From assembly GCA_016716135.1 (NCBI GenBank), contig JADJWX010000005.1:62001-126000 (forward strand): a stretch of DNA of 64,000 nucleotides, in the 5' to 3' direction. A program made the translations under genes and the position numbers. Below are positions 26,620-35,448 of this stretch, piece by piece. The stretch comes from Lewinellaceae bacterium. Its GTDB lineage: Bacteria > Bacteroidota > Bacteroidia > Chitinophagales > Saprospiraceae. Position 1 is the first letter of the stretch. Every line of letters begins with the position of its first letter. The notes beneath the pieces were generated by a model. That model was not told the origin of the DNA and did no database searches. It saw only the letters and a program-made list of their open reading frames with translations.

Positions 26620-26747
26620 GACGTATTTCCATTTTTAGTCTGATCAGCAGTATTTCGGGTGAGTTGTCTGCCCGGGAGTGCAGGCTAGGTTTTTAACTTT
26701 CAGCGAAAACATATTCGCAAGCGACATATATTATTTTCTTTAACGTC
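26620..26747 (+). ncRNA. ssrS: Possible 6S RNA (ssrS) between zapA and rny
   Basis: The 156-base zapA-rny spacer can fold into a long closed structure: outer GACGT (26620-26624) with ACGTC (26743-26747), an apical hairpin GTCTGC/GCAGGC around 26666-26685, and a small hairpin GCGAA/TTCGC around 26703-26718 on the 3' side of a large open middle. This is the general shape of 6S RNA, which binds RNA polymerase. In several bacteria 6S RNA neighbours zapA. The closing stem is short and no sequence consensus was checked, so this rests on shape and position only. Confidence 0.35.
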
Positions 26748-26763
26748 TAATGTTTAACCAACC

Positions 26764-28446
26764 ATGGAGATACTAACCGGTGTAATTATAGGCTTGGTTG
26801 TCGGTGGCATAATAACGTACATTATAGTTAGCCAGGCAGCCAAGAAGGCAAATTTGAAAGCCATTGAAGAAGGGAACAGGCAGGCTGATCTGGCCATCAA
26901 GGAAGCGCGTCTGACCGCCCAGCGTATCACGGATGAAGCATCCACCAAAGCGGATAAAATTGTAAGCAAAGCCGAATCGGAAAACGAACGGATCAAGCAG
27001 CAAAAAATCCAGGAAGCAAAGGAGCGCTATGCCCAAATGCGCAGCCAGTTTGATTCGGAAAAAGCGCAACACCAGGTCAAATTGAAAGAAATGGAGGTGG
27101 ATGTGATCGGCAAGCAAAAAGACCTGCAAATCCAAATGGATGCCTTTCAGACCCGTGTCGACGAACTCAATACCCGCAAGGCCGACCTGGAGAATAAAGA
27201 AGTTGAAATAAGCACTTTGCGTGAAAACCTGGACAAGCAGTTGAAAATTGTGCAGCGTAAAAAAGAAGAACTGGATGCAGCCAATGAAGAGCGGATCAAA
27301 GCCCTCGAAAAGATTGCGCAGCTTAACCAGCAGGACGCCAAAGATCAACTCCTGGAAGCCGTGCGTGCCAAGAGTGAAAGCGAAGTGATGTCGATTGTAA
27401 AAGACGCCGTAACGCAGGCCAATCTGAATGCAAATAAAGAGGCGAAAAAGATCATTATCCAGACGATCCAGCGTATGGCAGCCGAGTTCACCATCGAAAA
27501 TACAGTGTCGGTGTTCAATCTGGAGAACGACGACATGAAAGGCCAGATTATTGGACGTGAGGGGCGCAATATCCGGGCACTGGAGGCAGCAACAGGAGTG
27601 GAGATTATCGTCGATGATACGCCGGAAGCCATCGTTATCTCTTCCTTCGACCCGATACGCCGGGAGGTAGCGCGTTTATCGCTGCAACGCCTGGTTGCCG
27701 ATGGCCGTATTCACCCGGCCCGTATTGAAGAAGTGGTGGCCAAGGTGCGCAAACAGCTCGAAGAACAGATCATCGAAATCGGGGAACGTACGGTGATCGA
27801 ATTGGATATCCACGGGCTCAACCCGGCACTGGTACGGATGGTTGGCCGGATGCGTTTCCGTTCTTCCTACGGCCAGAACCTGCTCAAACACTCGGTCGAA
27901 ACAGCCAACCTGTGCGCAATCATGGCCGCCGAACTGGGGCTAAATCCCAAACAGATAAAAATGGCCAAACGGGCCGGGCTGCTGCACGATATCGGCAAAG
28001 TCGCCGAAGAGGAAACCGAACTGTCGCACGCCCTCGTTGGCATGAAACTTTGCGAGGAGTACAAGGAGCACCCGGTTATTTCAAACGCCGTTGGCGCTCA
28101 CCACGATGAAATTGAAATGAATAATATCATTTCTCCAATCGTACAGGCCTGTGATGCCATTTCGGGCGCACGCCCCGGCGCACGGCGCGAAATTCTGGAA
28201 AACTACCTCAAGCGCATCGGCGAACTCGAAGACCTGGCAATGAGCTACGAAGGCGTGGCTAAAGCATTTGCCATGCAGGCCGGCCGCGAACTCCGGGTGA
28301 TCGTCGAAGCCGATAAAGTAAGCGACCAGTATGCCGACGATCTTTCCTTTATGATCTCGCAGAAAATTCAGGATGAGATGCAATATCCCGGTCAAATCCG
28401 GGTGACGGTTATCCGCGAAAAGCGGGCTGTGGCTTTTGCGCGGTAA
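26764..28446 (+). CDS. rny: Ribonuclease Y
   Basis: RNase Y is a membrane-anchored endoribonuclease that starts mRNA turnover. The 560-residue protein has one N-terminal helix (EILTGVIIGLVVGGIITYII), a long coiled coil (about residues 25-205), a KH domain with MKGQIIGREGRNIRALE (about 258-275), and an HD domain whose metal ligands lie in HSVETANL and GLLHDIGKVAEEE, with a later GAHHDEIE. Length and order match the family. A clear terminator follows 33 bases after the stop. Confidence 0.96.
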   Translation: MEILTGVIIGLVVGGIITYIIVSQAAKKANLKAIEEGNRQADLAIKEARLTAQRITDEASTKADKIVSKAESENERIKQQKIQEAKERYAQMRSQFDSEKAQHQVKLKEMEVDVIGKQKDLQIQMDAFQTRVDELNTRKADLENKEVEISTLRENLDKQLKIVQRKKEELDAANEERIKALEKIAQLNQQDAKDQLLEAVRAKSESEVMSIVKDAVTQANLNANKEAKKIIIQTIQRMAAEFTIENTVSVFNLENDDMKGQIIGREGRNIRALEAATGVEIIVDDTPEAIVISSFDPIRREVARLSLQRLVADGRIHPARIEEVVAKVRKQLEEQIIEIGERTVIELDIHGLNPALVRMVGRMRFRSSYGQNLLKHSVETANLCAIMAAELGLNPKQIKMAKRAGLLHDIGKVAEEETELSHALVGMKLCEEYKEHPVISNAVGAHHDEIEMNNIISPIVQACDAISGARPGARREILENYLKRIGELEDLAMSYEGVAKAFAMQAGRELRVIVEADKVSDQYADDLSFMISQKIQDEMQYPGQIRVTVIREKRAVAFAR

Positions 28447-28479
28447 GGAAAACGGTTAGCGGGTTACCGGTTTGAAGTT

Positions 28480-28530
28480 TAGCGGGTTGTTGTCCTTTTC
28501 AGATATTGGCAACAACCCGCTAATTTTTTT
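28480..28530 (+). terminator. Intrinsic terminator of rny
   Basis: TAGCGGGTTGTTG (28480-28492) pairs perfectly with CAACAACCCGCTA (28510-28522), followed by T7 at 28524-28530. The stop codon of the convergent gene (28520-28522) lies inside the right arm. On the minus strand no T-run follows, so the signal acts mainly for rny. Confidence 0.8.
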
Positions 28531-30055
28531 CCAACATCCCTATGCGTATCCGTTCGTGGTATTCGCTTTCCCCGACAAAAAACCAGGTATTACCGCGCCG
28601 GAGCAGGGTTTGCGGCAGCAGCGATACATTCGAGCGCGCCGTATTGTCTACGACATGATCAACCGGAGTACCCCGGCTCCCGCATTCGGTGAGCAGGAGT
28701 TTGGCATTGGGCCAATTACCCTGGTTCCACAACAGCCACCAGCCATTTTTTGCGTCGGCGACGGCGGCCAGGGAAGCAAAATTTTGCGGATCACCGGTTT
28801 GGGTCCGTTGATATTTTTCCACCTCCCGGACTGTGCTAATCCGAAAGGTACTGTCCATCCGCAGCAGTGTGGCTGTTTCTATGCGGCCGGGGCTCATGTT
28901 AAAATTCTGCTGTTCAGCCAGTATCCAAGGCCGCCCATCGGCCGTCCAGCGTAACCACCGGAGCATCAGGCCATCTACGGATTCTTTGTTGGCCGCCGAT
29001 TTTTTTGACAAGTAAACCTTTCGTAAGACACTGGGAAACGGCGCTTGTTTCACAATTGTCCCTTCCGGTTTTTCCGGATCGATCGCATAGATAAAATAGC
29101 CTTCAGCGTTGTCGGTACTTTCGTTGCTGTAAAAACCGGCACAGTAAAACCGCCCGTCGGGCCCCTCTGAAATTTCAAAAGACGGTGTAAATTTTTTACC
29201 GAGTTGAGGATAAAAATCAGCCGGTGCATCTTGTTCCGCGTTTAGCAGCAAAACAGCGTCCGAATAGGGCTCTGCCTCAACGGCCCATTCTGTATTCCGA
29301 AAGAATGCCTGGCCGTTGGCGCCGAAAACAGTCGGCGGCGCTTCATACGGTTGGCCCAGCATACGTGCGCCCGGGTTAAAAATCTGGTAATGTACCAGGA
29401 CCGCTCCGCTGTTGCTGCAAAAAACCTGGCGCATGGCCCGTGCTCCGGACGCTTCAGGTAGGTTTACGGAGCGTTGCCAAAGCAGTTGCAGATTTTCATC
29501 CAATAAAGCAATCGCGATACGGGGCGTCGTCCCTCCGGTCATGTGGTACACGCAGCTGCGGCGCTCATCGGGTGACCGGTTAAACCAGGTGTTGGCAAAG
29601 GCAGGAGCACGGTTGGATAAATCTGAAAAAAGAACCTGGGGCGCTGCCGACCATTTCCGGTTTTCGAGGTTTAGCCGGCGGGTGAAAAGCGATTGGGTAC
29701 CGGTGCTGTTGGGCGCTTCATACACGACGAGCAACACAGTGTCGGTGGCCAATACAAAACGGAAATCTTTGGTGCCGTCTTCAAAGCCGGGTAAGGGTTC
29801 ATCGTGCAGGCGCTCTCCTCCGGGCGTCAATACTGTGAGTAGCGGCATTGCCGGTGTTTTAGTACCCGCAGCATCTGTTCGACTGTTTTGCCAGCGCAGC
29901 AAATGGAAGCCCTGATTGCCCGCATTGAGCAGTAGGAGCGTTCGTTGATCTTTGGCTGTTCTAACCTGTGGAAACCATTTAATAGTTGCCGGTTGGCTAT
30001 GCAGCACCGTTGTGACCATTACGGTTAGAGTCAGGACTCGGGTAAATCTGTTCAT
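28520..30055 (-). CDS. Secreted protein of unknown function
   Basis: A 511-residue protein with a signal peptide (TRVLTLTVMVTTVLHSQP, residues 5-22). The mature part is rich in short beta strands with Trp and Arg and hints at repeated blades (WLRWTADGRPWILAEQQNF, NGWWLLWNQGNWPN), compatible with a propeller, but no known domain was identified. Its overall layout resembles the protein at 19718-21178; the similarity is weak by eye. It converges with rny and shares the terminator. No promoter box was clear in the 121 bases before it. Confidence 0.68.
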   Translation of the reverse strand: MNRFTRVLTLTVMVTTVLHSQPATIKWFPQVRTAKDQRTLLLLNAGNQGFHLLRWQNSRTDAAGTKTPAMPLLTVLTPGGERLHDEPLPGFEDGTKDFRFVLATDTVLLVVYEAPNSTGTQSLFTRRLNLENRKWSAAPQVLFSDLSNRAPAFANTWFNRSPDERRSCVYHMTGGTTPRIAIALLDENLQLLWQRSVNLPEASGARAMRQVFCSNSGAVLVHYQIFNPGARMLGQPYEAPPTVFGANGQAFFRNTEWAVEAEPYSDAVLLLNAEQDAPADFYPQLGKKFTPSFEISEGPDGRFYCAGFYSNESTDNAEGYFIYAIDPEKPEGTIVKQAPFPSVLRKVYLSKKSAANKESVDGLMLRWLRWTADGRPWILAEQQNFNMSPGRIETATLLRMDSTFRISTVREVEKYQRTQTGDPQNFASLAAVADAKNGWWLLWNQGNWPNAKLLLTECGSRGTPVDHVVDNTARSNVSLLPQTLLRRGNTWFFVGESEYHERIRIGMLEKN

Positions 30056-30176
30056 CCCGGAATAAATTGGTTACGAATCCGGTTAAATTAAAAAGGCTGT
30101 CGCAGATCAACCTTCCGAATTGATTGAACGGCACTTGTAAAATGGTCAACTGCCGGAACAAACAGGCAAATGCAGC

Positions 30177-30593
30177 TTAGGCCACTGGATTGTCGTACCA
30201 TTCCGATTCCACCACGACGTCGCCGGTAAGCAACCGATGCGTAGGGCACTTGTCGGCAATAGTCAACAGGCGTTGTTGTTGCTCCTCATCCAAATCGCCT
30301 TCGGCATGCAAGTGACAGCTAATCCGGGTTTGCGCTGGCCTGGCGCCATAATCTACTGTCATTTCAAGTTGAACTAAAATTTTACCAACAGCCCAACCTT
30401 TCCGGTCGGCATACATGCGCGTGGTGATCAGCTTGCAAGCTGCCAGGGCGCTCAAAACGAGTTGACTGGGTGTGGGAGCGCTGCCCTGGCCGCCATTATC
30501 GACAGGTTCGTCGGCGTGCCATGTGTGGTTTTGTGTGCGCAAGGTGGCGCGGTAATGATCGAGCCCGATGGTACCGGTAAGGAAGTAAGCCAT
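30177..30593 (-). CDS. OsmC family protein
   Basis: A 138-residue OsmC/Ohr-superfamily protein. The family includes thiol peroxidases that reduce organic hydroperoxides with two cysteines. Both are present: one in ALAACKLITTRMYADRKG (about residue 53) and one in ADKCPTHRLL (about residue 116). The layout with GGQGSAPTPSQLVLSALAAC is closer to the OsmC/YhfA-like group than to Ohr. It starts 20 bases downstream of the ATP-grasp gene on the same strand, so the two are probably cotranscribed. Confidence 0.88.
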   Translation of the reverse strand: MAYFLTGTIGLDHYRATLRTQNHTWHADEPVDNGGQGSAPTPSQLVLSALAACKLITTRMYADRKGWAVGKILVQLEMTVDYGARPAQTRISCHLHAEGDLDEEQQQRLLTIADKCPTHRLLTGDVVVESEWYDNPVA

Positions 30594-30613
30594 TATTCGT
30601 TCGGTGATTTTCG

Positions 30614-31831
30614 TTAAACCTGCGGTTTGTCCGGCGCCGGCGCGCTGGCGTGGTAGTCGCGTTGGATTCTGGAAGTGTAGTCATCCAGCAGTTCCAGCAC
30701 CCGGGCACGTTTGGGCGACCGCACAATCAGGCCGATATGGTAGCTCATGTCGGTCATGCGCCAGGCTATTTCAGGGTCGTCAAACTGACTGGTATCCGGC
30801 CATTCCTGGCGCGTGAGTGAAACAACGATGCCGGCGTAATCCTTGCCTGTTTTGGGTAATTTATATTTTTGTCCGCTGGCCACGGCATACTCAATGCCGG
30901 CCCATTCCCGCCACAAATTTATTCCGCAAGCACATTCAACCATTTCGGCGATGTGCGCCCCGCCAACGCGGGACGATGTTTCCAAAAAGTAGAACTGACC
31001 GTCTTCGTGGCATTTAATAAACTCCGTATGACTTGCGCTGTACTGCATGCCAAATGCCTTCATGACCGCGGTATTCAACTCCAGCAGCATTTTTTCATCC
31101 TTATCACCCTGTTCCATGATCGCACTGCGAAAAATACCGCCGGCATGTGCGACATCGAAAGGCGGCGCCAGGTATTGCGATGCCCGGGCAAAGATGACTT
31201 TACCCTCAGCCGACAACGCGTCAACGTGGTACACATCGCCCGGTTTGAATTGTTCCACCAAATACTGGTGGCGTTCGCTGCCAAGTGTTTCGAGGTGGGC
31301 CCAAAGTTCGTCGGCATTGGCCACTTTTTTCATGCCGGTAGCCGAAGCTTGTCCGCGCGGTTTGATAATCCACGGCGCCGGATAATCTTGTGTGAATTGC
31401 CGGATATCCTCGTCGTTGAACAGGTCGGAAAATCCAGGCACCCGAATGCCCGACTCCTTCGCTTTGAGGCGCATGGCAAGCTTATCGCGAAAGTGCCGGT
31501 AGGTGGTTTGGCCCATACCGGGGCTCCGGAAATGTTCGCGCAGGTGCGCTGCTTTTTCCACATCAAAATCATCGAGTGCAACGATGCGATCAATTTTTGT
31601 GTTTCGCATCAGCCAGGCCATTCCACTGATCACATCGTCCATTTTCCATTCATTTTGCGGACCCTGTTCGATATAGAAAATATCGTCGAGGGCTTCGCGC
31701 GCCCAAGGCTTGTTTTCCAGTTTTTTGGAGGTTACCAGATATACCGTGGCGCCGGTGGCTTTCATTCCTCTAAGGAAATCATTGCCTTTGAAATAGCTGG
31801 AAATACAAAGAAAAGCAGGCGGTCGCTTCAT
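30614..31831 (-). CDS. ATP-grasp domain protein
   Basis: A 405-residue ATP-grasp enzyme, probably a carboxylate-amine or carboxylate-thiol ligase. After an N-terminal Rossmann-like part (about 1-110), the ATP-grasp core contains PWIIKPRGQASATGMKKV (phosphate-binding loop), YLVEQFKPGDVYHVDALS and FYFLETSSRVGGAHIAEMVE (metal-binding Glu and Asn-equivalent). The substrate is unknown; similar proteins act in peptide or siderophore-like synthesis and in amino-acid ligation. The only linked gene is osmC. A near-match to the -7 box (CATATTTG, minus strand) lies 46-53 bases upstream. Confidence 0.82.
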   Translation of the reverse strand: MKRPPAFLCISSYFKGNDFLRGMKATGATVYLVTSKKLENKPWAREALDDIFYIEQGPQNEWKMDDVISGMAWLMRNTKIDRIVALDDFDVEKAAHLREHFRSPGMGQTTYRHFRDKLAMRLKAKESGIRVPGFSDLFNDEDIRQFTQDYPAPWIIKPRGQASATGMKKVANADELWAHLETLGSERHQYLVEQFKPGDVYHVDALSAEGKVIFARASQYLAPPFDVAHAGGIFRSAIMEQGDKDEKMLLELNTAVMKAFGMQYSASHTEFIKCHEDGQFYFLETSSRVGGAHIAEMVECACGINLWREWAGIEYAVASGQKYKLPKTGKDYAGIVVSLTRQEWPDTSQFDDPEIAWRMTDMSYHIGLIVRSPKRARVLELLDDYTSRIQRDYHASAPAPDKPQV

Positions 31832-31981
31832 GGTGATGCTGTGTTATTGCGATAGTTTTGATTTGCTGTTTGCTGTACAAATATGCAGGTAATTACACAT
31901 TAAACCGACATAATATCATACCCGACAAAAAACGAAAAAGTTTTCAAACTGTGCCAATACCACGGCTTTTTTACAGGAATC

Positions 31982-32022
31982 AAAAAAAAATCGCCGGAGC
32001 GATTTTCAAATCTTCCGGCGAT
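31982..32022 (-). terminator. Minus-strand terminator of the 82-residue ORF
   Basis: ATCGCCGGA (31990-31998) pairs with TCCGGCGAT (32014-32022). On the minus strand it is followed by a T8-T9 run (31982-31990), the pattern of an intrinsic terminator. It lies 53 bases past the stop at 32075. Confidence 0.7.
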
Positions 32023-32074
32023 AAAAGCATTTAACGAAATGGGAAATTTAAACAGGTGGGCAACAGGTGTGCAC

Positions 32075-32323
32075 TCAGTCAGGCATGTTCTTGATTTTGT
32101 TTTTTATGCGTTCTCGAAGAGCTTGAGGAGCTCTATGCCTGGGTAGTGAATCGTGCAGTAAAGATCGGAAGGAAGCTTCTTCGGGGCTGTGCTTTTCCTG
32201 GGGCACGGGGTCCGTTTCAGACTCTATGAAAAAAGGAAGATCGGCAAGGTCCTGCTGGACATTTTTTAACCCTCTGGTGATGGCGCTTGCCACTTTATTG
32301 GGTGATTTGCGTGGATTTTTCAT
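32075..32323 (-). CDS. Small protein of unknown function
   Basis: An 82-residue, charged, soluble protein (MKNPRKSPNKVASAITRGLKN at the N-terminus). The C-terminal half, FRSLLHDSLPRHRAPQALRERIK, resembles the conserved helix found near the end of small Bacteroidota proteins linked to ECF sigma genes. The sigma gene here is 441 bases upstream on the same strand, so the link is weak. No zinc-binding Cys/His set is present. The start at 32323 is chosen over 32425 because the upstream extension has no family-like character. A strong terminator after it supports a real gene. Confidence 0.5.
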   Translation of the reverse strand: MKNPRKSPNKVASAITRGLKNVQQDLADLPFFIESETDPVPQEKHSPEEASFRSLLHDSLPRHRAPQALRERIKNKIKNMPD

Positions 32324-32715
32324 GCTACAAATTAGTTTACGCCAACGCACAGACAATCCGGTTGCTGCCAGCCCCAACCTCCGGATAGCATACAGACAAA
32401 TGCTATGGCCAGGCTTGGTTGCCAACCAAGGGACAGGCTATTCCACAGCAGTTGTTTTTTATCCATAAAACTGTATGACATGACGGATGCGTTTGGACCG
32501 GGACGTAAGTTAAAACACGGCACACAACACGCAATAAATTCCCGGGTAGAACTCCTTTCTGAACGAAAAATCGATTGGTGCTGCATATGTTTCATTTTAA
32601 CAACGGCCTGAAGTATAGTGCGGTGACTGGTGAAAACTGAATGTTTTTTTTAGAGTGAAACGAAAATAATGTTTGATAAACGATTGGCTTTCTTGGCTTC
32701 ATGGTGACATATAAG

Positions 32716-32758
32716 AAGGGTTTACCGCGGAGCAAAGCGCTTAACCGGGTAAACCCTT
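32716..32758. terminator. Hairpin just after the ECF sigma gene
   Basis: AAGGGTTTACC (32716-32726) pairs exactly with GGTAAACCCTT (32748-32758). It starts 7 bases past the sigma stop on the minus strand, though the T-run (T6) is on the plus-strand side. It probably marks the end of the sigma transcript. The rest of the 441-base spacer (32324-32764) shows no gene. Confidence 0.5.
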
Positions 32759-32764
32759 TTTTGG

Positions 32765-33379
32765 TCAGGTCAGGAATGCATTGGTGTCGCTGCCATCCAC
32801 TTGATAGCCTTGCCCCTGTGCATAGCCCCGGAGTTTTTCAGCCAGCATGGTGCGGGCCCGGTGCAGCCGCGAACGGACGGTGCCAATCGGAATATCGGCA
32901 ATCGCTGCGATCTCTACATAGCTAAAGTCTTCCACATCGAGCAGAATGACCAGGCGAAACTCCGGCGACAAGGCATTGATTGCCTTTGTCACCTCGTCGC
33001 CGATGAGGCGGCCACCCATTTCCTCGTGCAACCCGGCATAGGCCGGAGTCACGGGCTCATCCTCGTTGTGGTACACCACGATGTCTTCGTAGTCTACTTT
33101 GCGCGGTTCGCGTACCGTCGAACGATACTCATTGATAAACGCGTTGCGGCAAATCCGGAACAACCACGCCTTGGCATTGGTGTCTGGCTCATAGCGGTTG
33201 ATAAACCGCCAGGCTTTCAGGAAAGTCTCCTGTGTAAGGTCTTCCGCGCGCGTCGTGTCGTTTGTCAGGCGAAGCGCAAACGTGTACACAGCATCCATGA
33301 GCGGGTAAAACTCCTGCTCAAAAACATGGTGATAAGCTGCTTTTGTTTGTTCGTTTGCCATGATGGTAAAAGTTGCCAT
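32765..33379 (-). CDS. ECF-type RNA polymerase sigma factor
   Basis: A 204-residue group 4 sigma factor. Region 2 is about residues 20-95 (RLTNDTTRAEDLTQETFLKAW, then AWLFRICRNAFINEYR). Region 4 is about 125-185 (LSPEFRLVILLDVEDFSYVEIA, then IPIGTVRSRLHRAR). It belongs to the general RpoE/SigH-like type, without the FecI features of the sigma gene at 49 kb. No anti-sigma gene with a zinc motif is adjacent; the small protein at 32075 is the only candidate. The start may instead be the ATG at 33361. Targets are unknown. Confidence 0.9.
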   Translation of the reverse strand: MATFTIMANEQTKAAYHHVFEQEFYPLMDAVYTFALRLTNDTTRAEDLTQETFLKAWRFINRYEPDTNAKAWLFRICRNAFINEYRSTVREPRKVDYEDIVVYHNEDEPVTPAYAGLHEEMGGRLIGDEVTKAINALSPEFRLVILLDVEDFSYVEIAAIADIPIGTVRSRLHRARTMLAEKLRGYAQGQGYQVDGSDTNAFLT

Positions 33380-33481
33380 TTCAGGTGGTTTTGATTAAGG
33401 GTGAAGCTGCGCGCAATTCACCGTATAAAAAAAGGAAACCGACACAGCGGGTACAAAAGTTCCCGGGATTTGAAAAAAATG

Positions 33482-33521
33482 CAAAAAAAAAATCGCCGGC
33501 CTGAATTCCCAGGCCGGCGAT
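33482..33521 (-). terminator. Minus-strand terminator of the outer-membrane protein gene
   Basis: ATCGCCGGCCTG (33492-33503) pairs perfectly with CAGGCCGGCGAT (33510-33521). A long T-run follows on the minus strand. The stem starts like the one at 31990, so the two may share an origin. Confidence 0.8.
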
Positions 33522-33551
33522 CATTTCTGTAATTGCCACAAATACAGGGCG

Positions 33552-34277
33552 TTAGAATGAGGTGTTTGCCAGGTCAAACCGGAAATAAATATTTAGTCCA
33601 AAATTAGTCATGCGCGCCTGCCGCACGGTTTCGTTGGTCACGTCCAACTCGTAAAACAATTCGGCGCCCACAGCAGCCCGTTCGGCAGCCCCGAGTACGT
33701 GGCCGCAGCCGACCTTCAGCGCGAGCAGGTTACCCGACTGGGCCCCGAGAGGTTTGGACGGGTTGTAAAATGTAGCCAGGTGGTCGCGGGCTTCTTTGCT
33801 GGTGCTGAACGTAATGGTTTCGGCCCCAAAGCCGGCGTCTTTAAACACGCGTTTGAAACCGGCATGCCCCGAAAAAAAGAAATCCATATCGATTGGATGG
33901 AAATCCTTACCCAAACCCAAGGTCATCGCAAACATCATTTTTTGATAACTGGAGGGCGACGACATGTACTCCATGTTCAGAAATACAGGGAACAGTTTGT
34001 GGGCAAAGTACAGGTTCAGGCCATAGCGCGGTTGCAGATAGGACGTGCGCAGGCCATAGTCCTGTTCAAAATCGGGCCACTCATAGGGGTCAGGATCGTG
34101 GCTGATCTTGACCAGTTCATAAACCTCCACCAGGTTCGTGGAATTAAAATGGGTATTGTGATACAACTTGGAACCACCAAAATTAAGGCCCAGCCGGACA
34201 AACAGATTTTCCCTTTTTTGGGCCGTAGCCGCGAGTGTCAGGAGTAAAACGGCAATTAGCGTACAGGTTTTTTTCAT
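33552..34277 (-). CDS. Outer-membrane beta-barrel-like protein of unknown function
   Basis: A 241-residue protein with a signal peptide (MKKTCTLIAVLLLTLAATAQ). The mature part alternates hydrophobic and polar residues in short strands with aromatic girdles (YLQPRYGLNLYFAHKLFPVF, VGAELFYELDV, FGLNIYFRF) and ends near an aromatic residue, as in small outer-membrane barrels. No binding motif is visible. The start at 34277 begins the signal peptide; an upstream in-frame start at 34313 is less likely. It seems to be a single-gene unit. Confidence 0.7.
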   Translation of the reverse strand: MKKTCTLIAVLLLTLAATAQKRENLFVRLGLNFGGSKLYHNTHFNSTNLVEVYELVKISHDPDPYEWPDFEQDYGLRTSYLQPRYGLNLYFAHKLFPVFLNMEYMSSPSSYQKMMFAMTLGLGKDFHPIDMDFFFSGHAGFKRVFKDAGFGAETITFSTSKEARDHLATFYNPSKPLGAQSGNLLALKVGCGHVLGAAERAAVGAELFYELDVTNETVRQARMTNFGLNIYFRFDLANTSF

Positions 34278-34516
34278 CATAGCGTTTTTGATAATGACAG
34301 AATACAGACTCACCTAACCGAAGGATCAGGTGTGGCGGTAAAAACAATACGATTACGAGGGATTACTCGCATGTAGCAAAAATCATACCGGGGAGGCCGG
34401 TTTATTCACACGCGATGTGCTTTCCATGCGGGTTTGCGGAAACAAGGCGCTAAAGTACAGTCTTTCTCATAATCAGCTGATTATTAAGTGTTAATTCTTG
34501 CTGCCACAAATCTATA

Positions 34517-35206
34517 CTAAATGGTGTAGCGCACATATTTAATCGTCCTTCCGGCTGCCAGGTGCATGGATTCATAGCGTGTCTGAATGGCCAGTTCCGG
34601 AAAGGCCAGCGCTGTCGCGTAAATGTCGGCGTTCGTGTACAACAACCGGCACTGCGGGTCGGCGGCAATTGTGTCGAGTGTAAACTGATAAAAGTCCGGA
34701 TCGTCGTGTTTTAAATGGACCAATCCGCCCGGCTGCAATATCAGCCGGTATTTTTCCAGAAAAAAAGCAGAGGTCAGGCGTCTGTTTGCCTTGCTGTTGC
34801 GCGGAAAGGGATCCGGAAAAGTGATCCAGATTTCAGCCACCTCCCCGGGTGCAAAAAAATGTTCGATAATCTCAATCCGCGTACGCACAAAAGCGACGTT
34901 CGGGAGCTGCTCGTCCAGGGCCATTTTGGCGCCCTTCCAAATGCGGTTGCCTTTCAGGTCGATGCCGATAAAATTGCGGTCCGGAAACTGCCGGGCAAGA
35001 TTCACGGTGTATTCACCGGCTCCGCAAGCCAGTTCCAGTGTGATCGGCTGTTCATTTTTAAAATATAATTCTTGCCAACGCCCCCGAAAATTGACCGGCT
35101 GCATGCCTACGCCAACCAACTCGGGCTTACGCACGTCGTAGCACTCGAAAACATTGGGAAAGGTGAGAATGTCGGCAAACTTGCTGAGTTTGTTCTTGCG
35201 GCTCAT
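34517..35206 (-). CDS. trmB: tRNA (guanine-N7-)-methyltransferase
   Basis: TrmB methylates G46 of tRNA at N7 using S-adenosylmethionine. The 229-residue protein has the SAM-binding motif LELACGAGEYTVNLA (about residues 57-71), FIGIDLKGNRIWKGAK, and the substrate motif WITFPDPFPR with RLTSAFFLEKYRLIL following. The start codon overlaps the stop of the 80-residue EAD-like gene by 4 bases, so translation is probably coupled. It is the last gene of the CHAT/FHIPEP operon. It may simply have been captured by the operon, or the operon's transcription may serve it. Confidence 0.95.
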   Translation of the reverse strand: MSRKNKLSKFADILTFPNVFECYDVRKPELVGVGMQPVNFRGRWQELYFKNEQPITLELACGAGEYTVNLARQFPDRNFIGIDLKGNRIWKGAKMALDEQLPNVAFVRTRIEIIEHFFAPGEVAEIWITFPDPFPRNSKANRRLTSAFFLEKYRLILQPGGLVHLKHDDPDFYQFTLDTIAADPQCRLLYTNADIYATALAFPELAIQTRYESMHLAAGRTIKYVRYTI

Positions 35207-35445
35207 TGTTTTAATCGTCCGGTCATGTCCAGGATTCCGGCAGCTACTTTTACGGCTTCTCGGGTGTATTCGCGGTAATCGATCGCCCCGATTCGCTTTT
35301 CCCGTTCCAACCCCGCAAGGTTGCGCTTCAACACGCGCACCTCATCTTGCTGACTTGCTGACACGTTGGCCAGCAACAGATCAAGGGCATCGCTGAGGCG
35401 GTTAGCTTCCACATGTTGACGGATTTCCCGGATGATCGCTTCCAT
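35203..35445 (-). CDS. Stand-alone effector-associated domain (EAD11-like) protein
   Basis: An 80-residue all-helical protein. Its opening EAIIREIRQHVEANRLSDAL, followed by a second helix with VRVLKRNLAGLEREKRIG and the third with DYREYTREAVKVAAGIL, has the look of the small EAD11-type effector-associated domains described from prokaryotic conflict systems, where copies mediate homotypic binding. The CHAT protein of the same operon carries a similar segment, REIRRHVEQNELDVAL, so the two probably bind each other. It lies 3 bases after the 476-residue gene and overlaps trmB by 4. The EAD assignment is by pattern reading. Confidence 0.7.
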   Translation of the reverse strand: MEAIIREIRQHVEANRLSDALDLLLANVSASQQDEVRVLKRNLAGLEREKRIGAIDYREYTREAVKVAAGILDMTGRLKQ

Positions 35446-35448
35446 AAT

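Noticed and set aside
32075..33379. Sigma/anti-sigma operon of the 204-residue sigma and the 82-residue protein
   Set aside because: A hairpin and 441 bases separate them, and the small protein has no zinc motif or membrane helix.
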